Assembly: GCF_015350975.1 (NCBI RefSeq)
Contig: NZ_JADKRX010000004.1
Coordinates: 270,077 to 334,076 of the forward strand
Length of the DNA: 64,000 nt
DNA from: Curtobacterium sp. VKM Ac-1395
Lineage (GTDB): Bacteria > Actinomycetota > Actinomycetes > Actinomycetales > Microbacteriaceae
Reading direction: 5' to 3'
Shown: positions 16,902 to 27,249 of the stretch, piece by piece
Numbering within the stretch: the stretch's first letter is position 1
Layout of the letters: every line of letters starts with the position of its first letter
Translations under genes and position numbers: made by a program
Notes under the pieces: generated by a model
The model's database searches: none
Seen by the model: only the letters and a program-made list of their open reading frames with translations
Told to the model about the DNA's origin: nothing

Positions 16902-18242
16902 GTGAACGACCTCCGCGACCGATCCCACCGCCTCAACCGGGTGGCCGGGATCGCCCGACACGGACGCCTCCGTCGCCACCAGCCGGTCGGCACCGCCGTC
17001 AAGGTGCTCGCCGGAGTCGTGGCCGTCGCACTCGTCAGCACGGCGTCCGTCGCGGCGATCGCGGCGAAGCAGGTCACCGACGACTTCGGTGAGGGTGTGC
17101 GCATCCAAGGGCAGTCCGCGGTGCCCCGGCCGCAGCAGCAGGACGGTCCGACGCTCAGTGCCTTCGACGGCGGGTTCACGATGCTCGTCGTCGGCACCGA
17201 CAACGACCCCGAGCAGGGCACCCAGTACGGGGAGCGTGACGCGACCCTCAACGACGTCAACATCCTGCTGCACGTGTCCGCGGACCACACGAACGCCACC
17301 GCCGTCAGCATCCCGCGGGACCTGGTCACGCCGATCCCGGCCTGCGCGAAGCCCGACGGGTCCGGTTCGACGCCGGCCATGACGGCGGAGCCCGTCAACG
17401 AGGCATGGGGCGAGGGCGGCCTGAATTGCGTGGTGCAGACCGTGCAGGGGCTCACCGGCCTCGACGTGCAGTACTCGGCGGCCGTGTCGTTCAACGGCGT
17501 CATCGAGATGTCGAACGCCATCGGCGGCGTGCCGGTCTGTGTCGCCTCGCCGATCCACGACCGCTACACCGGCCTCGACCTGCCGGCGGGGACGACGACG
17601 CTGCAGGGGTCGCAGGCGCTCGAGTTCCTTCGCACCCGTCACGGCGTCGGCGACGGGTCGGACCTCGGGCGCATCTCGAGCCAACAGGTCTTCCTGTCCT
17701 CGCTGCTCCGCACCGTGAAGGCGAACAGCACCCTGACCTCGCCGACGACGCTCTACAAGCTCGCCCGCGCCGCGGCGTCGAACATGCAGCTCTCGGAGAG
17801 CCTGAACGACCCGCGCACCCTGGTCGGCATGGGTCGGGCGCTGCAGGACCTGCCGCTCGACCGGGTCAACTTCGTGCAGTACCCGGGGACGACCGGCGGC
17901 ACGGGCGTCTACGAGGGCAAGGTGCAGCCGACGACCGAGCTGGCCGACGAGCTCTTCGCCCGGATCAAAGCGGACGAGTCGTTCTCCCTCGGGGCGGGCA
18001 GCACCGGGATCGGCTCCGAGTCGGCCCCGGACACCCCGACTCCGGCCACTCCGGCTCCGGCGACCCAGACCCCGGCCGCGCAGCCTCCGACCGGTCAGAC
18101 TCCTGCGGCGTCGACCCCGGCAGCAACCGGGGCCCCGGCGGCGACCGGCACGCCGTCAGCTCCCGCCACGACCGACACCCTCGACGGCCTGCAGGGGCAG
18201 TCCGCCGCGGAGCAGACCTGCTCGAAGGCCTTCGGCTCGTAG
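16902..18242 (+). CDS. LytR-CpsA-Psr (LCP) family protein, second copy
   Basis: This 446-residue paralogue of the preceding gene lies 109 bases downstream on the same strand. It has one membrane helix (about 27-50) and an LCP domain with SIPRDLVTP, EAWGEGGLNCVV, GGVPVCV and FLRTRHGVGDGSDLGRISSQQ. The C-terminus has a long Thr/Pro/Ala linker and ends GQSAAEQTC plus six residues, like the first copy. The conserved terminal Cys motif may form a disulfide or contact a partner. GTG at 16902 follows CAGGAG. The role is glycopolymer attachment to the wall. Confidence 0.92.
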   Translation: MNDLRDRSHRLNRVAGIARHGRLRRHQPVGTAVKVLAGVVAVALVSTASVAAIAAKQVTDDFGEGVRIQGQSAVPRPQQQDGPTLSAFDGGFTMLVVGTDNDPEQGTQYGERDATLNDVNILLHVSADHTNATAVSIPRDLVTPIPACAKPDGSGSTPAMTAEPVNEAWGEGGLNCVVQTVQGLTGLDVQYSAAVSFNGVIEMSNAIGGVPVCVASPIHDRYTGLDLPAGTTTLQGSQALEFLRTRHGVGDGSDLGRISSQQVFLSSLLRTVKANSTLTSPTTLYKLARAAASNMQLSESLNDPRTLVGMGRALQDLPLDRVNFVQYPGTTGGTGVYEGKVQPTTELADELFARIKADESFSLGAGSTGIGSESAPDTPTPATPAPATQTPAAQPPTGQTPAASTPAATGAPAATGTPSAPATTDTLDGLQGQSAAEQTCSKAFGS

Positions 18243-18266
18243 CGCGTACCCGCTCCGGAACGCGGA

Positions 18267-18298
18267 AGCGGGGACACGGCCTGGGCCACGTCCCCGCT
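18267..18298 (+). terminator. Terminator after the LCP pair
   Basis: A nine-base inverted repeat AGCGGGGAC/GTCCCCGCT spans 18267-18298, beginning 24 bases after the second LCP stop. No T-tract follows, which is common in GC-rich actinobacteria. Confidence 0.6.
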
Positions 18299-18564
18299 CC
18301 GGTCACGCCCCGACGGGTGCCGGACACGGGCGAGCCGTGCCGGGTCGAGGGGTGATGCTGCGTGCTGTGTCGCGACGACGGGGACGAGCCCCGGAATGTG
18401 ATGCCGCGTCGGGTCGAGACTAACCACCGGGGTACGGCCCGACAAGCCCAGTGCGTCCCCACTTCGGGGGACCGGCGGTTGCGGTGCGGATTCCGGCTCA
18501 GCACGTGGGGTCGAGCGGGCCCGCGTCCTCCTGTATGGTGGTGTGTGCGTCCGTGAGGGCGCAT
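18299..18564. other. Gene-free spacer with tRNA promoter candidate
   Basis: The stretch between the LCP terminator and tRNA-Ser holds no convincing gene. TATGGT at 18534-18539, 25 bases before the tRNA, is a possible -10 box for it. Short open frames on the minus strand here look like GC-rich shadow frames. Confidence 0.4.
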
Positions 18565-18653
18565 GGAGACGTCGCATAGTTCGGCCGAGTGCACCACCCT
18601 GCTAAGGTGGAGTCCCCCTTAGGGGACCGAGGGTTCAAATCCCTCCGTCTCCG
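18565..18653 (+). tRNA. tRNA-Ser(GCU)
   Basis: Acceptor stem GGAGACG/CGTCTCC and discriminator G18653 enclose an anticodon arm CCACC-CTGCTAA-GGTGG with anticodon GCT. A long variable arm (AGTCCCCCTTAGGGGACC) and the T-arm GGTTCAAATCC confirm the serine type. CCA is not encoded. Confidence 0.97.
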
Positions 18654-18677
18654 CACTTGAGCAAGACCCGCACGACG

Positions 18678-18707
18678 AAACGCCCCCGTCACGATGACGG
18701 GGGCGTT
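18678..18707. terminator. Rho-independent terminator after tRNA-Ser
   Basis: The inverted repeat AAACGCCCCCGTCA/TGACGGGGGCGTTT folds into a strong GC-rich hairpin ending in TTT, 24 bases after the tRNA. Flanking A and T runs let it work for the tRNA and also for the convergent small gene on the minus strand. Confidence 0.85.
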
Positions 18708-18726
18708 TCCGTGTCCGAGGGGCAGC

Positions 18727-18939
18727 TCAGCCCGCGGTCGAGTCGATCCAGCGCATCCAGCCCTCGAGCTGCGCCTTCGCACTGTCGAGGGTGCTGTGCT
18801 GGCCGTTGACCTCGCCACCCGTGGAGTGCACCGAGTACCGGTCCGACCACGACACCACGCCGACCAGGTCCGGCCCCGAGGAACCCTCCCAGCGGCCGTC
18901 GTCGGTCTCGGTCCACAGGATGCCGTCGCGGAGGCTCAT
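18727..18939 (-). CDS. Small conserved-looking hypothetical protein
   Basis: This 70-residue soluble protein is rich in Trp and Ser (GILWTETDDGRW, VSWSDRYSVHST, LEGWMRWIDSTAG). I do not recognise the family. An upstream in-frame ATG at 19035 is possible, but the added residues are Arg-rich and unconvincing, so ATG 18939 was chosen. Its 3' end faces the tRNA terminator. The 265 bases between it and the next gene hold no other gene. Confidence 0.55.
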   Translation of the reverse strand: MSLRDGILWTETDDGRWEGSSGPDLVGVVSWSDRYSVHSTGGEVNGQHSTLDSAKAQLEGWMRWIDSTAG

Positions 18940-19204
18940 CGGGTGTACCTCGGCGAGGACCAGGAGGAGCGACCGCAGCACATCGGTGCCGTCATGGTCC
19001 CGACGGGGACGACGTGCCTGCGAGTGCGTGTGCACGGTGACTGCATGAGGGGCTTCCGGTCGGGCTGCGGACGATGAGATCGTTCCGGCGGCCGAGGTCC
19101 TGGGTCACCTGGCACTGACGGTAGTCGCCGCACATCCACGACACACAGGCGACCGACATCGCGCCAGCCGACAGACACCGCGCGGGCACCGCTACCGTGA
19201 CGAC

Positions 19205-20212
19205 GTGTCCCGCCGCGCTGTCCTGGTGTCCTCCGCCGTCGTCCTCGTCGCCGTCGTGCTCGGCGGCACCCTGGTCGCCCATGCCCGGACCGGTCACGCG
19301 CTCGCGGTCGAGGCCTACGCCGAACCCGGCGGAGCTGCGACGTCGCGGGTGTCGGCCGCGGCGCCGCACGTCACGACGATCGGCATCGACGGCGTCACGA
19401 TCGCCGAGGACGGTCGGGGGCTGAACCCACCGCCCGAGGGCACCGCGGCACTGGCGAGGACGGCGTCCGGTCGCGGGGCCACCACGGAGCTCCTGGTGAG
19501 CAACTACTCCTCGGCGATCGGGGACTTCTCGCCGCGCATCGGGACGGCGCTGCTCGGCTCGGCGGACAACCGGGAGCGGGTCGCGGACGGCGTCGCACGC
19601 CTGGCGGCACGCACCGGGATGGACGGCGTGCAGATCGACCTCGAGTCGCTGCGGGCCCGCGACCGGCCGGGGCTCGTCGCGTTCGCCGCGGCGGTGCGGT
19701 CAGCGGTGCACGAACGGCTCGGGTCGGGGGCGTCGGTGTCGATGGCCGTGATGGCCTCGACCGACGCCGCCGGGTTCCGCGACACCGGCTACGACCTCCG
19801 CGGGCTGACGCGGCACGTCGACCGTTTCGTGCTCATGACCTACGACCAGCACGGCCCGTGGAGCAGCGCGGGCACGGTCGGCGCGCTCCCGTGGGCGACA
19901 GCGGTGGTGCGGGCGGCGGAGCGTCAGGGGGTGCGGTCGTCGACGATCGACCTCGGCATCGCCGGGTACGGCTACGGCTGGGGCGGCGGTGTCGCGGACG
20001 CGCAGCTCACACCCGCCGCGGCCGCGCGGGCGGCGGGGGAGCGCGCGCGGTGGTCCGACCGCGACGGCGAGTGGTCGGCACGACTCGACGACGGGCGCGT
20101 CCTGCACTGGTCGGACGCCCGGTCCTTCCACGCGCGGACGGCACTGGCCCGGCAGCTCCGGCTGCACGGCGTCGCGATGTGGTCGCTGAACACGATGGCG
20201 CTGCCCCGCTGA
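19205..20212 (+). CDS. Secreted glycoside hydrolase family 18 protein
   Basis: This 335-residue protein has an N-terminal signal or anchor (about 3-26) and a GH18 TIM barrel. The catalytic DxxDxE motif reads DGVQIDLE (about residues 139-146), followed by VLMTYDQHGPWSSAG and GYGYGWGG. It resembles YaaH/SpoIIIL-like GH18 proteins that cleave peptidoglycan or chitin-like glycans rather than large secreted chitinases, since no carbohydrate-binding domain is present. GTG at 19205 lies six bases after TACCGT (19193-19198), so the start is leaderless. Confidence 0.85.
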   Translation: MSRRAVLVSSAVVLVAVVLGGTLVAHARTGHALAVEAYAEPGGAATSRVSAAAPHVTTIGIDGVTIAEDGRGLNPPPEGTAALARTASGRGATTELLVSNYSSAIGDFSPRIGTALLGSADNRERVADGVARLAARTGMDGVQIDLESLRARDRPGLVAFAAAVRSAVHERLGSGASVSMAVMASTDAAGFRDTGYDLRGLTRHVDRFVLMTYDQHGPWSSAGTVGALPWATAVVRAAERQGVRSSTIDLGIAGYGYGWGGGVADAQLTPAAAARAAGERARWSDRDGEWSARLDDGRVLHWSDARSFHARTALARQLRLHGVAMWSLNTMALPR

Positions 20213-20391
20213 GGGCGCGCGGACCGCGCTCTCCGGACGGGAGGCGCGGGTCACCGCAGCCGGTCCGCGCGGGTGATCCGGGCCTCCAGTCCGGCACCCA
20301 TCCGCGATCCGCGAGTCGGTGACACATCCCCCGGTCCCTGTCACCGGGCCGATGTAGCATGCGCGGACATCCCAACTCCGAGGAGACCTGC

Positions 20392-21383
<992 letters not shown>

Positions 21384-21384
<1 letters not shown>

Positions 21385-22694
21385 TGTCCCAGGCGTCCTC
21401 ACCGCTCGCTCGCCGTGCGGGTGCCGCACAGTCGGTGCTCACGCGGTGGACACGGCGCGGTGCGTCGATGCTCCGGCGCACCCCGTTCCCGCGGCCGACC
21501 GCCCGTGGCTGGACGGTCATCGCCGTCGGCATCGGGCTGATCGGCGGCGGACTCGTCGCGACCACGAGCGTCGCGGTGTCCGCGGGGCTGCTGCTGCTCG
21601 TCCTCGTGGTGCTCGGCGTCGCGATGGCGTTCCTGGTGGCGGCACCGCTCCGGGGGAGCCGGACCGCGCCGCGGGCGATGGTGCAGGTCGGGGAGGTGTA
21701 CCGCGAGCGGATCACCCTGCGCGGCACCTCGGTCCCGATCGGCCCACGGTCGACGCTCCTGGTGCGGGAACAGCTCGAGGACTCGTTCGCGAGCGTGTCC
21801 GAGGCCGAGGCCTACGTGCAGGTCGGCCCGTCCGTGCCGCCAGCCGTGTTCGACGTCGAGGCCCTGGCGATGCACCGCGGTCGCAGCCTGGTCGGCCCGG
21901 TGACGATCCGCGTCGAGGACCCGTTCGGCCTGCTCCGCATCGACCGCCCGGTCGTCCCCGCGGAAGAAGTGGTGGTCGTCCCGGCGTCGACCGCGCTCTC
22001 GGCGCTGGACACCGGCGCGCTCGCCGGTGCCGTGTCCGCGGACGAGGGCCGTGTCGGCCAGGGCGGGTCGGCGGACGACAGCGAACTCCGTCCGTACCGC
22101 CCGGGCGACCCGATCCGCCGCGTGCACTGGGCGCAGAGTGCCCGCCGTGGTGAGCTGCACGTCCGCCAGACCGCCCAGGCGCAGCCGCCCGAGGCCGTCA
22201 TCGCCCTCGACCTCCGCCGTTCGTCGTACCAGGACCTCGGCCGCGACGACCTCGCGGAGCTGTCGGACCTGGGCGGGGACGCCGCCTTCGAGCACGCTGT
22301 CGTCGTCGCGGCGAGCGTCGCACGGGCGCTCGCCGCCAGGACCTCCCGCGTCGTGCTCGTCACCGACGACACCGTCACCCGGCACACCGGGGACGCCGGC
22401 GGGCTCACCGACGTGCTCGTCGGACTCGCCGACGTCCGGGTCCGCAGCGACGCCCGCGCGCTCACCGACGTGCTGCCCGACGTCCGCGGCCGTGACGTCC
22501 ACGGCATGACGGCCGTCGTGACCGGGCACTGCACGGCGGAACAGGCATCGGCCCTCGTCGCCTCGACGAACGGCTCCAGCCGCGGCATCCTCGCCACGAT
22601 CGTGCCGCCGGACCCGGTGGTCCGCGGGATCCTCGACCGTGGCGGGTGGCGCACCATCGTCGTGCCTGTTGCTCGGACCGGGGCGACCCGATGA
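21384..22694 (+). CDS. DUF58 domain membrane protein
   Basis: This 436-residue protein has two adjacent membrane helices (about 50-95) and a C-terminal DUF58 domain marked by DSELRPYRPGDPIRRVHWAQSARRG (in parts, about 232-256). DUF58 has a VWA-like fold and works with MoxR ATPases. The start shares one base with the MoxR stop (TGATG), and the stop overlaps the next ATG by four bases, so the three genes are translationally coupled. The module is linked to cell-wall or secreted-protein assembly in actinobacteria; the exact role is open. Confidence 0.9.
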
Positions 22695-25054
22695 CCGCGC
22701 AGGACGTCCGACCGGGCGGTCACCCCGACGCCAGGGGCTCCGACCGACGGGCCGACGTGCACGCGATCCTCGACCGCGCCGACGACCGCCCGGCCCCCGC
22801 TGCCGCGGTCGTCGCACTGGCACCCGTGCCGGTGATGATCGCCGCGCTGGCGTTCCGACCGCTCGTGCAGGGCGTCGCCTGGTGGACCTCCGCCCTGGTC
22901 ATCGTCGTCGTGCTCGTCGGCGTCATGCTCTCGGTGCGGCGACGACCCGCGGGCGTCCGGTTCATCGCCCTCGTCACGACGCTCGTCGCGACCTCGTGCG
23001 TGGCCGCCCTGGTCAACGACATCCAACCGCTCGGGTGGCTGGACGGCGACGGTGCCCTCGGGCAGACCATCGCCGCGATCCGGCTGAACCCCGCGCCGCT
23101 GCCGCAGACCGACCCGATCCGCCTGGTCGTGACCGTGGCGATCGCCTGGGTCGCGGCGACGTCGCTGTTCCTGGCGACGATCGCCCCCGCGGCCGCCCTC
23201 GCCGCTGCCCCCGCGCTCGTGATCCTCATCGTGCCGGGCGTCGTCACCGGCACCCCGGCGAGCACCGGCCTGGTGGTGGCCGTCGGGCTGGCGTTCCTCG
23301 CCCTGCTCTGGCTGTCGGTCCGTCCGGTGCAGCGGGCGCTCCCGGCGACGGTGGTCGGCGCGGTCGCCCTCGTCATTGCCGTGGGCCTGCCGTCTGTCGT
23401 GCCGCTGAACGCGAGCTGGCTGTCCAACGTCACGGGGGCGATCCAGTCGCCGATCCTGCCGGGGCGCCCCGGCACGCTGCTCAACCTCGGCCAGGACCTC
23501 CGCCGGCCGAACGAGCTCGAGGTCTTCCGGTACCGCACCTCCGACGGACAGCCCGAGTACCTCAAGCTCGCCGACCTCGACGAGTTCGGGACGGGCGACT
23601 GGGTGCCGTCGGCGACCGACGTCAGCAACGCACCGACCGCCGACCAGCAGCAGTGGGCCGTCGGGGTGAACCCCAGGCTCGCCAGCCGCGGTGACGTCAC
23701 CGTGCAGATCACCGGCCTGTCGAGCAACTACCTGCCGGTGCCGTCCGGTGCGGTGTCGATCGAGTCGAAGTCGACGAACCTCGAGCTCGACCAGTGGCGG
23801 TGGATGAACGGCTCGAACACCGTGCGCTCGACCGGCCCCTCCACCCGCCGCGGTGCCACGTACGAGGTGTACGGCGCCTCGACCTTCGCGAACGCGTACC
23901 TCGACGCGGTGAACGCCTCCGGTCGGCTCGCAGCGTTCGACGGCCGCGGGTGGCCCACCCCGTCCGGCGGTGAGCTCCGCGCGGACCGGACGCTGCCGAA
24001 GGACCTGCCGAAGAGCATCAGGACCACCGCCGACCGGGTGGCCGGCAGCGGGGCGACGGACTACGACAAGGCCCGGTCGCTCGAGCAGTGGTTCCGCAGC
24101 GACCTGTTCACGTACTCCGAGACGGCCCCGGTCGAGCAGGGCTACGACGGCGACAGCATGGACGTCGTCGCGAAGTTCCTGCAGGTCCGCCAGGGGTACT
24201 GCGTGCACTTCTCCTCCGCCATGGCCGTGATGGCCCGCACGCTCGGCATCCCCTCACGCATCGCGGTCGGGTACCGGGCCGGCGGCACCGCGGTCGACGG
24301 CGAGTACACGGTGTCGAACCGGCAGCTGCACTCCTGGCCGGAGCTGTACATCAAGGGCGCCGGCTGGGTGGCCTTCGAGCCGACGCCGGACTCGGACGAG
24401 GCCGCCACCTCCGCCCCGCAGCCCTCTGCCAGCCCGACTGCAGCGAACCCCGAGACCCCGCTGCCCGCACCGAGTGACCAGGCCACGCCGACGGCATCGG
24501 CGAGCCCCACCCCGAGTGCCTCGGCCGAGGCCGGCGCCTCCGGCGGTCCGGGCTCCGGTGGGGACGGCCCATGGGGCATCGTGCTCGGGATCCTCATCGC
24601 GGCGGCCGTCCTGCTCGCTCCCGGGTTCGTCCGGGCGGCGCGCCGACGCTCCCGCCTCGGTGCCGTCGCCGCGGGCCGTGCGCCGGCGGTGACCGCGTGG
24701 CGCGAACTCCTGGACGACGTCGCCGACCACGGCTACGCGCCCGGGGTCGCTGACTCCGGCGACGCCTCGGCTGCGGCACGGACGGCGCGGGCCGTCCTCG
24801 GTCGCCTGCGGTCCAGCGTGCCCGGGGCGGTGCTGCCGCTCCTCGAGCGGGTCGTCGACGCGGTCGACCAGGAGCGCTACGCGCCGTCGGGTGCGGTCGA
24901 CGGGGCAGCGCTCGTCGCCACCCTCCGGGAGGCCCGGGTCGCCCTCGACGCGTCGGTCCGGCTCCCACAGCGGGTCCGGTCGCGGCTGCTCCCGCCGAGC
25001 CTGATGCCCGCGTCGACCTGGTCGCACGAGGGGCGCCGCCGCCGCACCGCGTAG
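22691..25054 (+). CDS. TgpA-like transglutaminase membrane protein
   Basis: This 787-residue protein has about seven N-terminal membrane helices (about 35-265), a periplasmic/extracellular transglutaminase-like domain, a Ser/Pro/Ala linker, one further membrane helix (about 635) and a cytoplasmic tail. The catalytic triad is visible: Cys near 504 (GYCVHFSS), His near 547 (LHSWPELY) and Asp near 567 (FEPTPD). Such proteins accompany MoxR and DUF58 in a conserved three-gene set. ATG at 22691 overlaps the DUF58 stop (ATGA). Confidence 0.92.
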   Translation: MTAQDVRPGGHPDARGSDRRADVHAILDRADDRPAPAAAVVALAPVPVMIAALAFRPLVQGVAWWTSALVIVVVLVGVMLSVRRRPAGVRFIALVTTLVATSCVAALVNDIQPLGWLDGDGALGQTIAAIRLNPAPLPQTDPIRLVVTVAIAWVAATSLFLATIAPAAALAAAPALVILIVPGVVTGTPASTGLVVAVGLAFLALLWLSVRPVQRALPATVVGAVALVIAVGLPSVVPLNASWLSNVTGAIQSPILPGRPGTLLNLGQDLRRPNELEVFRYRTSDGQPEYLKLADLDEFGTGDWVPSATDVSNAPTADQQQWAVGVNPRLASRGDVTVQITGLSSNYLPVPSGAVSIESKSTNLELDQWRWMNGSNTVRSTGPSTRRGATYEVYGASTFANAYLDAVNASGRLAAFDGRGWPTPSGGELRADRTLPKDLPKSIRTTADRVAGSGATDYDKARSLEQWFRSDLFTYSETAPVEQGYDGDSMDVVAKFLQVRQGYCVHFSSAMAVMARTLGIPSRIAVGYRAGGTAVDGEYTVSNRQLHSWPELYIKGAGWVAFEPTPDSDEAATSAPQPSASPTAANPETPLPAPSDQATPTASASPTPSASAEAGASGGPGSGGDGPWGIVLGILIAAAVLLAPGFVRAARRRSRLGAVAAGRAPAVTAWRELLDDVADHGYAPGVADSGDASAAARTARAVLGRLRSSVPGAVLPLLERVVDAVDQERYAPSGAVDGAALVATLREARVALDASVRLPQRVRSRLLPPSLMPASTWSHEGRRRRTA

Positions 25055-25090
25055 CGCCGCCGCCCGGCTCAGCGCCGTCGGACGGAGGCG

Positions 25091-25180
25091 CCCGGTGCGA
25101 GGTTGACCACCCGGTGCGCGGCTGCCGGCCCGCACGGGGCGATCAGCCTCGCACCGGGCGGGGGAGAGCGCACGGTGCTC
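25091..25180. repeat. Palindrome family 3, copy i
   Basis: The arms 25091-25108 and 25141-25158 pair (CCCGGTGCGAGG/CCTCGCACCGGG core, 16 of 18) around a 32-base loop, followed by GGGGGAG and GCGCACGGTGC. It starts 36 bases after the TgpA stop. A second copy lies 268 bases downstream and a diverged one at 55542. Confidence 0.65.
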
Positions 25181-25253
25181 GGCCGTCCCGCCGCGGGGTG
25201 CCGCCGGGCCGGAGCGCTCACCAGCGTCGGACACCGGTTCCCGTTCGCGACGA

Positions 25254-25302
25254 TGACGAATCCGGTTCGCAGAAACCCGGGCATCGCGAACCGGATCCGT
25301 CA
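25254..25302. repeat. Palindrome family 2, copy 1
   Basis: The arms 25254-25270 and 25286-25302 pair at 16 of 17 positions (TGACGAATCCGGTTCGC against GCGAACCGGATCCGTCA) with a 15-base loop. A closely related element with a perfect stem occurs at 31380-31427. The 445-base gap between TgpA and the TetR gene (25055-25499) holds this and both family 3 copies, and no gene. Confidence 0.7.
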
Positions 25303-25358
25303 CCGAGCAAAGTGGAAACCGTCCGCGCAGGCGGTGCCACACGGGGCACTCGCGCCTG

Positions 25359-25441
25359 GTGCGAGGTCGGCCACCCGGTGCGCCGCTGTCGGCCCGCACG
25401 ACGTGGTCGACCTCGCACGGGACGGGGGAGCGCGCACGGTG
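25359..25441. repeat. Palindrome family 3, copy ii
   Basis: The arms 25359-25374 and 25403-25418 pair at 15 of 16 positions (GTGCGAGGTCGGCCAC/GTGGTCGACCTCGCAC), followed by GGGGGAG and GCGCACGGTGCG as in copy i. It lies 59 bases beyond the TetR stop on the minus strand. Confidence 0.65.
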
Positions 25442-25499
25442 CGAGCTCGCGCGGCATGGGGCTGGCGCGGCGGACAACCGCGCGGGCAGGCCGCCAGGA

Positions 25500-26105
25500 T
25501 CAACGGCGCCGGATGACCGCCTCGACGAGGGTGGCGACGACCTCGCCCGGGTTCACGTCGTCGAGCGCCGGGGCGTCGAACACGGTGCCGACGTTCGCCG
25601 CGATGAGCAGCGTCGTGAAGGTGTCGAGCGGCATCCCCGGGTCGATCTCCGGGTGCGCGCCGAACCACAGCCGCACCAGCCGTGCGACGCCGTCCTGCAG
25701 CACCCGGCGTTGACGGACGAACTCGGGCATGGACTCCGGGTGCCGCAGGGCGTACCCGCGGAACTCCGACAGCAGCGCGAACTGGGCGCTCTGGTCGTGT
25801 CGGCCGAACGCGGCACGGACGACGTCCCCGATGTCCGCCGCCGGGATGTCGGCGTCGACCAGGTCCTCCAGGGCGCCGAGCACCAGGTTCGTCGCGCGCT
25901 GCATGACCTGCGCGACGAGGTCCTCCTTCGAGGAGAAGTTCGAGTAGACCGCGCCCTTGCTGAACCCGGCACGGGCGGCGACGTCGTCGAGCCGGGCCTC
26001 GTGCACGCCGTGCTCAGCGATCGCGTCCGCTCCGGCTGCGAGCAACCGCGCACGGACCTCGGCGCGCGGGGTCCTGGTGGTGGAGGGGCCGTCTTCGTCG
26101 CTCAT
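25500..26105 (-). CDS. TetR family transcriptional regulator
   Basis: This 201-residue protein has an N-terminal helix-turn-helix (about 18-65: RLLAAGADAIAEHG, LDDVAARAGFSKGAVYSNFSSKEDL) typical of AcrR-type TetR repressors. The C-terminal ligand domain is helical and not assignable to a ligand. AGGACC lies upstream of the ATG. It is on the same strand as the TRIC-type gene, 298 bases downstream of it, and convergent with TgpA. Its target is not evident from position. Confidence 0.88.
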   Translation of the reverse strand: MSDEDGPSTTRTPRAEVRARLLAAGADAIAEHGVHEARLDDVAARAGFSKGAVYSNFSSKEDLVAQVMQRATNLVLGALEDLVDADIPAADIGDVVRAAFGRHDQSAQFALLSEFRGYALRHPESMPEFVRQRRVLQDGVARLVRLWFGAHPEIDPGMPLDTFTTLLIAANVGTVFDAPALDDVNPGEVVATLVEAVIRRR

Positions 26106-26403
26106 CTGGTCCTGGTTCGACGGAGCCCGGAGATCCGGCCGGGCCGATCTGCTGGTGGAACACGTCCATCATGGCGTGAGCGGTGCGCCCTCGGGGACCT
26201 CCCGCACCGCGCGTCTGATCGCGCGCGGCGCGGTGGAGCCCCCGTTGGCTGCACACCCCGGACGACGAGTCGGAGGTCGGTACCGCCACGTTCGGGTCGT
26301 GCCGGTACTCGACCACGGCTGCGTGGCCGGGGCGAGGTGCGCCGGAGAACTCGATCCCCGGCGGTATCGATGGTACGCCGACGGGGCGGTACGTGACAAG
26401 CCT
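26106..26403. other. Gene-free spacer between TRIC and TetR genes
   Basis: About 300 bases contain no supportable coding frame. It is locally GC-rich with scattered GCGCGC runs, and no strong hairpin or known regulatory motif was found. Confidence 0.4.
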
Positions 26404-27189
26404 TCAGTGTTCGGGTGTCGGCGTGTCCTCGTCCGTGCGCGCCCGGCCGGTGCCGTTCCGCCGCCCGGGGCGACGCAACAACCGCACGGCGTCCGGTCGC
26501 AGTCCGCGTCCCCGACGGAGCAGCGACGCCAGGGTCGACTGCGGCTGCCAGTCACGGCCGTTCGGCAGGCCCCAGCCCCACCGCACAGCCCCCCAGCGCA
26601 GCAGCAGCGAGAGCACGACGGCGGCGACGATGCCGATCGTCGGGGACCCCAGCGCGGAGGCGCCGACCATCACGGCGGACGCTGCGACCGCGACCGAGGC
26701 GTACAGGGCGTTGCCGCCGAACACCGCCGGCACGCGTCGCAGCAACAGGTCACGTCCGACCCCGCCCCCGACCGCGGTGATCGTCCCCATGATGATCGCG
26801 GCGGGCCACTCCAGCCCGGCGTCGAAGGTGCGCTGGACCCCGACCACCGCCCAGAACCCGATGACGGCGGCGTCGAGGAAGGTGAACAGGCGGTCCCAGC
26901 CTCGCTCGGAGAACGACACGAGGAACGCGACGAGGGCCCCGGCCACGGCGACCGGCACGTAGAGCGGGTCGGTGAGCGCGACGGGCGGGCCGTTCTGCAG
27001 CAGGACGTCGCGGAGCATGCCGCCGCCGAGGCCCGACACGAACCCGACGACGAGGAACCCGAACAGGTCGAAGTCCATCGACCGGGCCACCGCGCCGCCC
27101 AGCAGCGCCGACGCGAAGACCCCGGCGAGGTCGAGCACGTTCGTCACCGCGGCGAGGCCGTCGACCGAGAGCAGGTTCATGAGAACCAT
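26404..27189 (-). CDS. TRIC-type (UPF0126) membrane protein
   Basis: This 261-residue protein has about seven membrane helices and two internal repeats marked by GFVSGLGGGMLRDVLL and GTITAVGGGVGRDLLL (GGGxxRD motifs), the hallmark of the trimeric intracellular cation channel family in prokaryotes. Related proteins conduct K+ or carry small solutes such as glycine. A basic tail of about 55 residues follows the last helix. ATG at 27189 has GGGG upstream; ATG at 27180 is an alternative. It is divergent from efeU across 60 bases that contain an iron box. Confidence 0.9.
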   Translation of the reverse strand: MVLMNLLSVDGLAAVTNVLDLAGVFASALLGGAVARSMDFDLFGFLVVGFVSGLGGGMLRDVLLQNGPPVALTDPLYVPVAVAGALVAFLVSFSERGWDRLFTFLDAAVIGFWAVVGVQRTFDAGLEWPAAIIMGTITAVGGGVGRDLLLRRVPAVFGGNALYASVAVAASAVMVGASALGSPTIGIVAAVVLSLLLRWGAVRWGWGLPNGRDWQPQSTLASLLRRGRGLRPDAVRLLRRPGRRNGTGRARTDEDTPTPEH

Positions 27190-27222
27190 CAAACCCCACG
27201 CCGACGCGCTCGACGGGAGCAG

Positions 27223-27241
27223 TGAGGTAAGGCTAACCTTG
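27223..27241. promoter_or_regulatory. IdeR/DtxR iron box upstream of efeU
   Basis: The 19-base site TGAGGTAAGGCTAACCTTG matches the DtxR/IdeR consensus TTAGGTTAGSCTAACCTAA at 15 positions, including the full CTAACCT half. It lies nine bases before the efeU start and covers TAACCT (27234-27239), a likely -10 box, so the iron-loaded regulator would block transcription when iron is plentiful. Confidence 0.85.
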
Positions 27242-27249
27242 CCTTCGTC

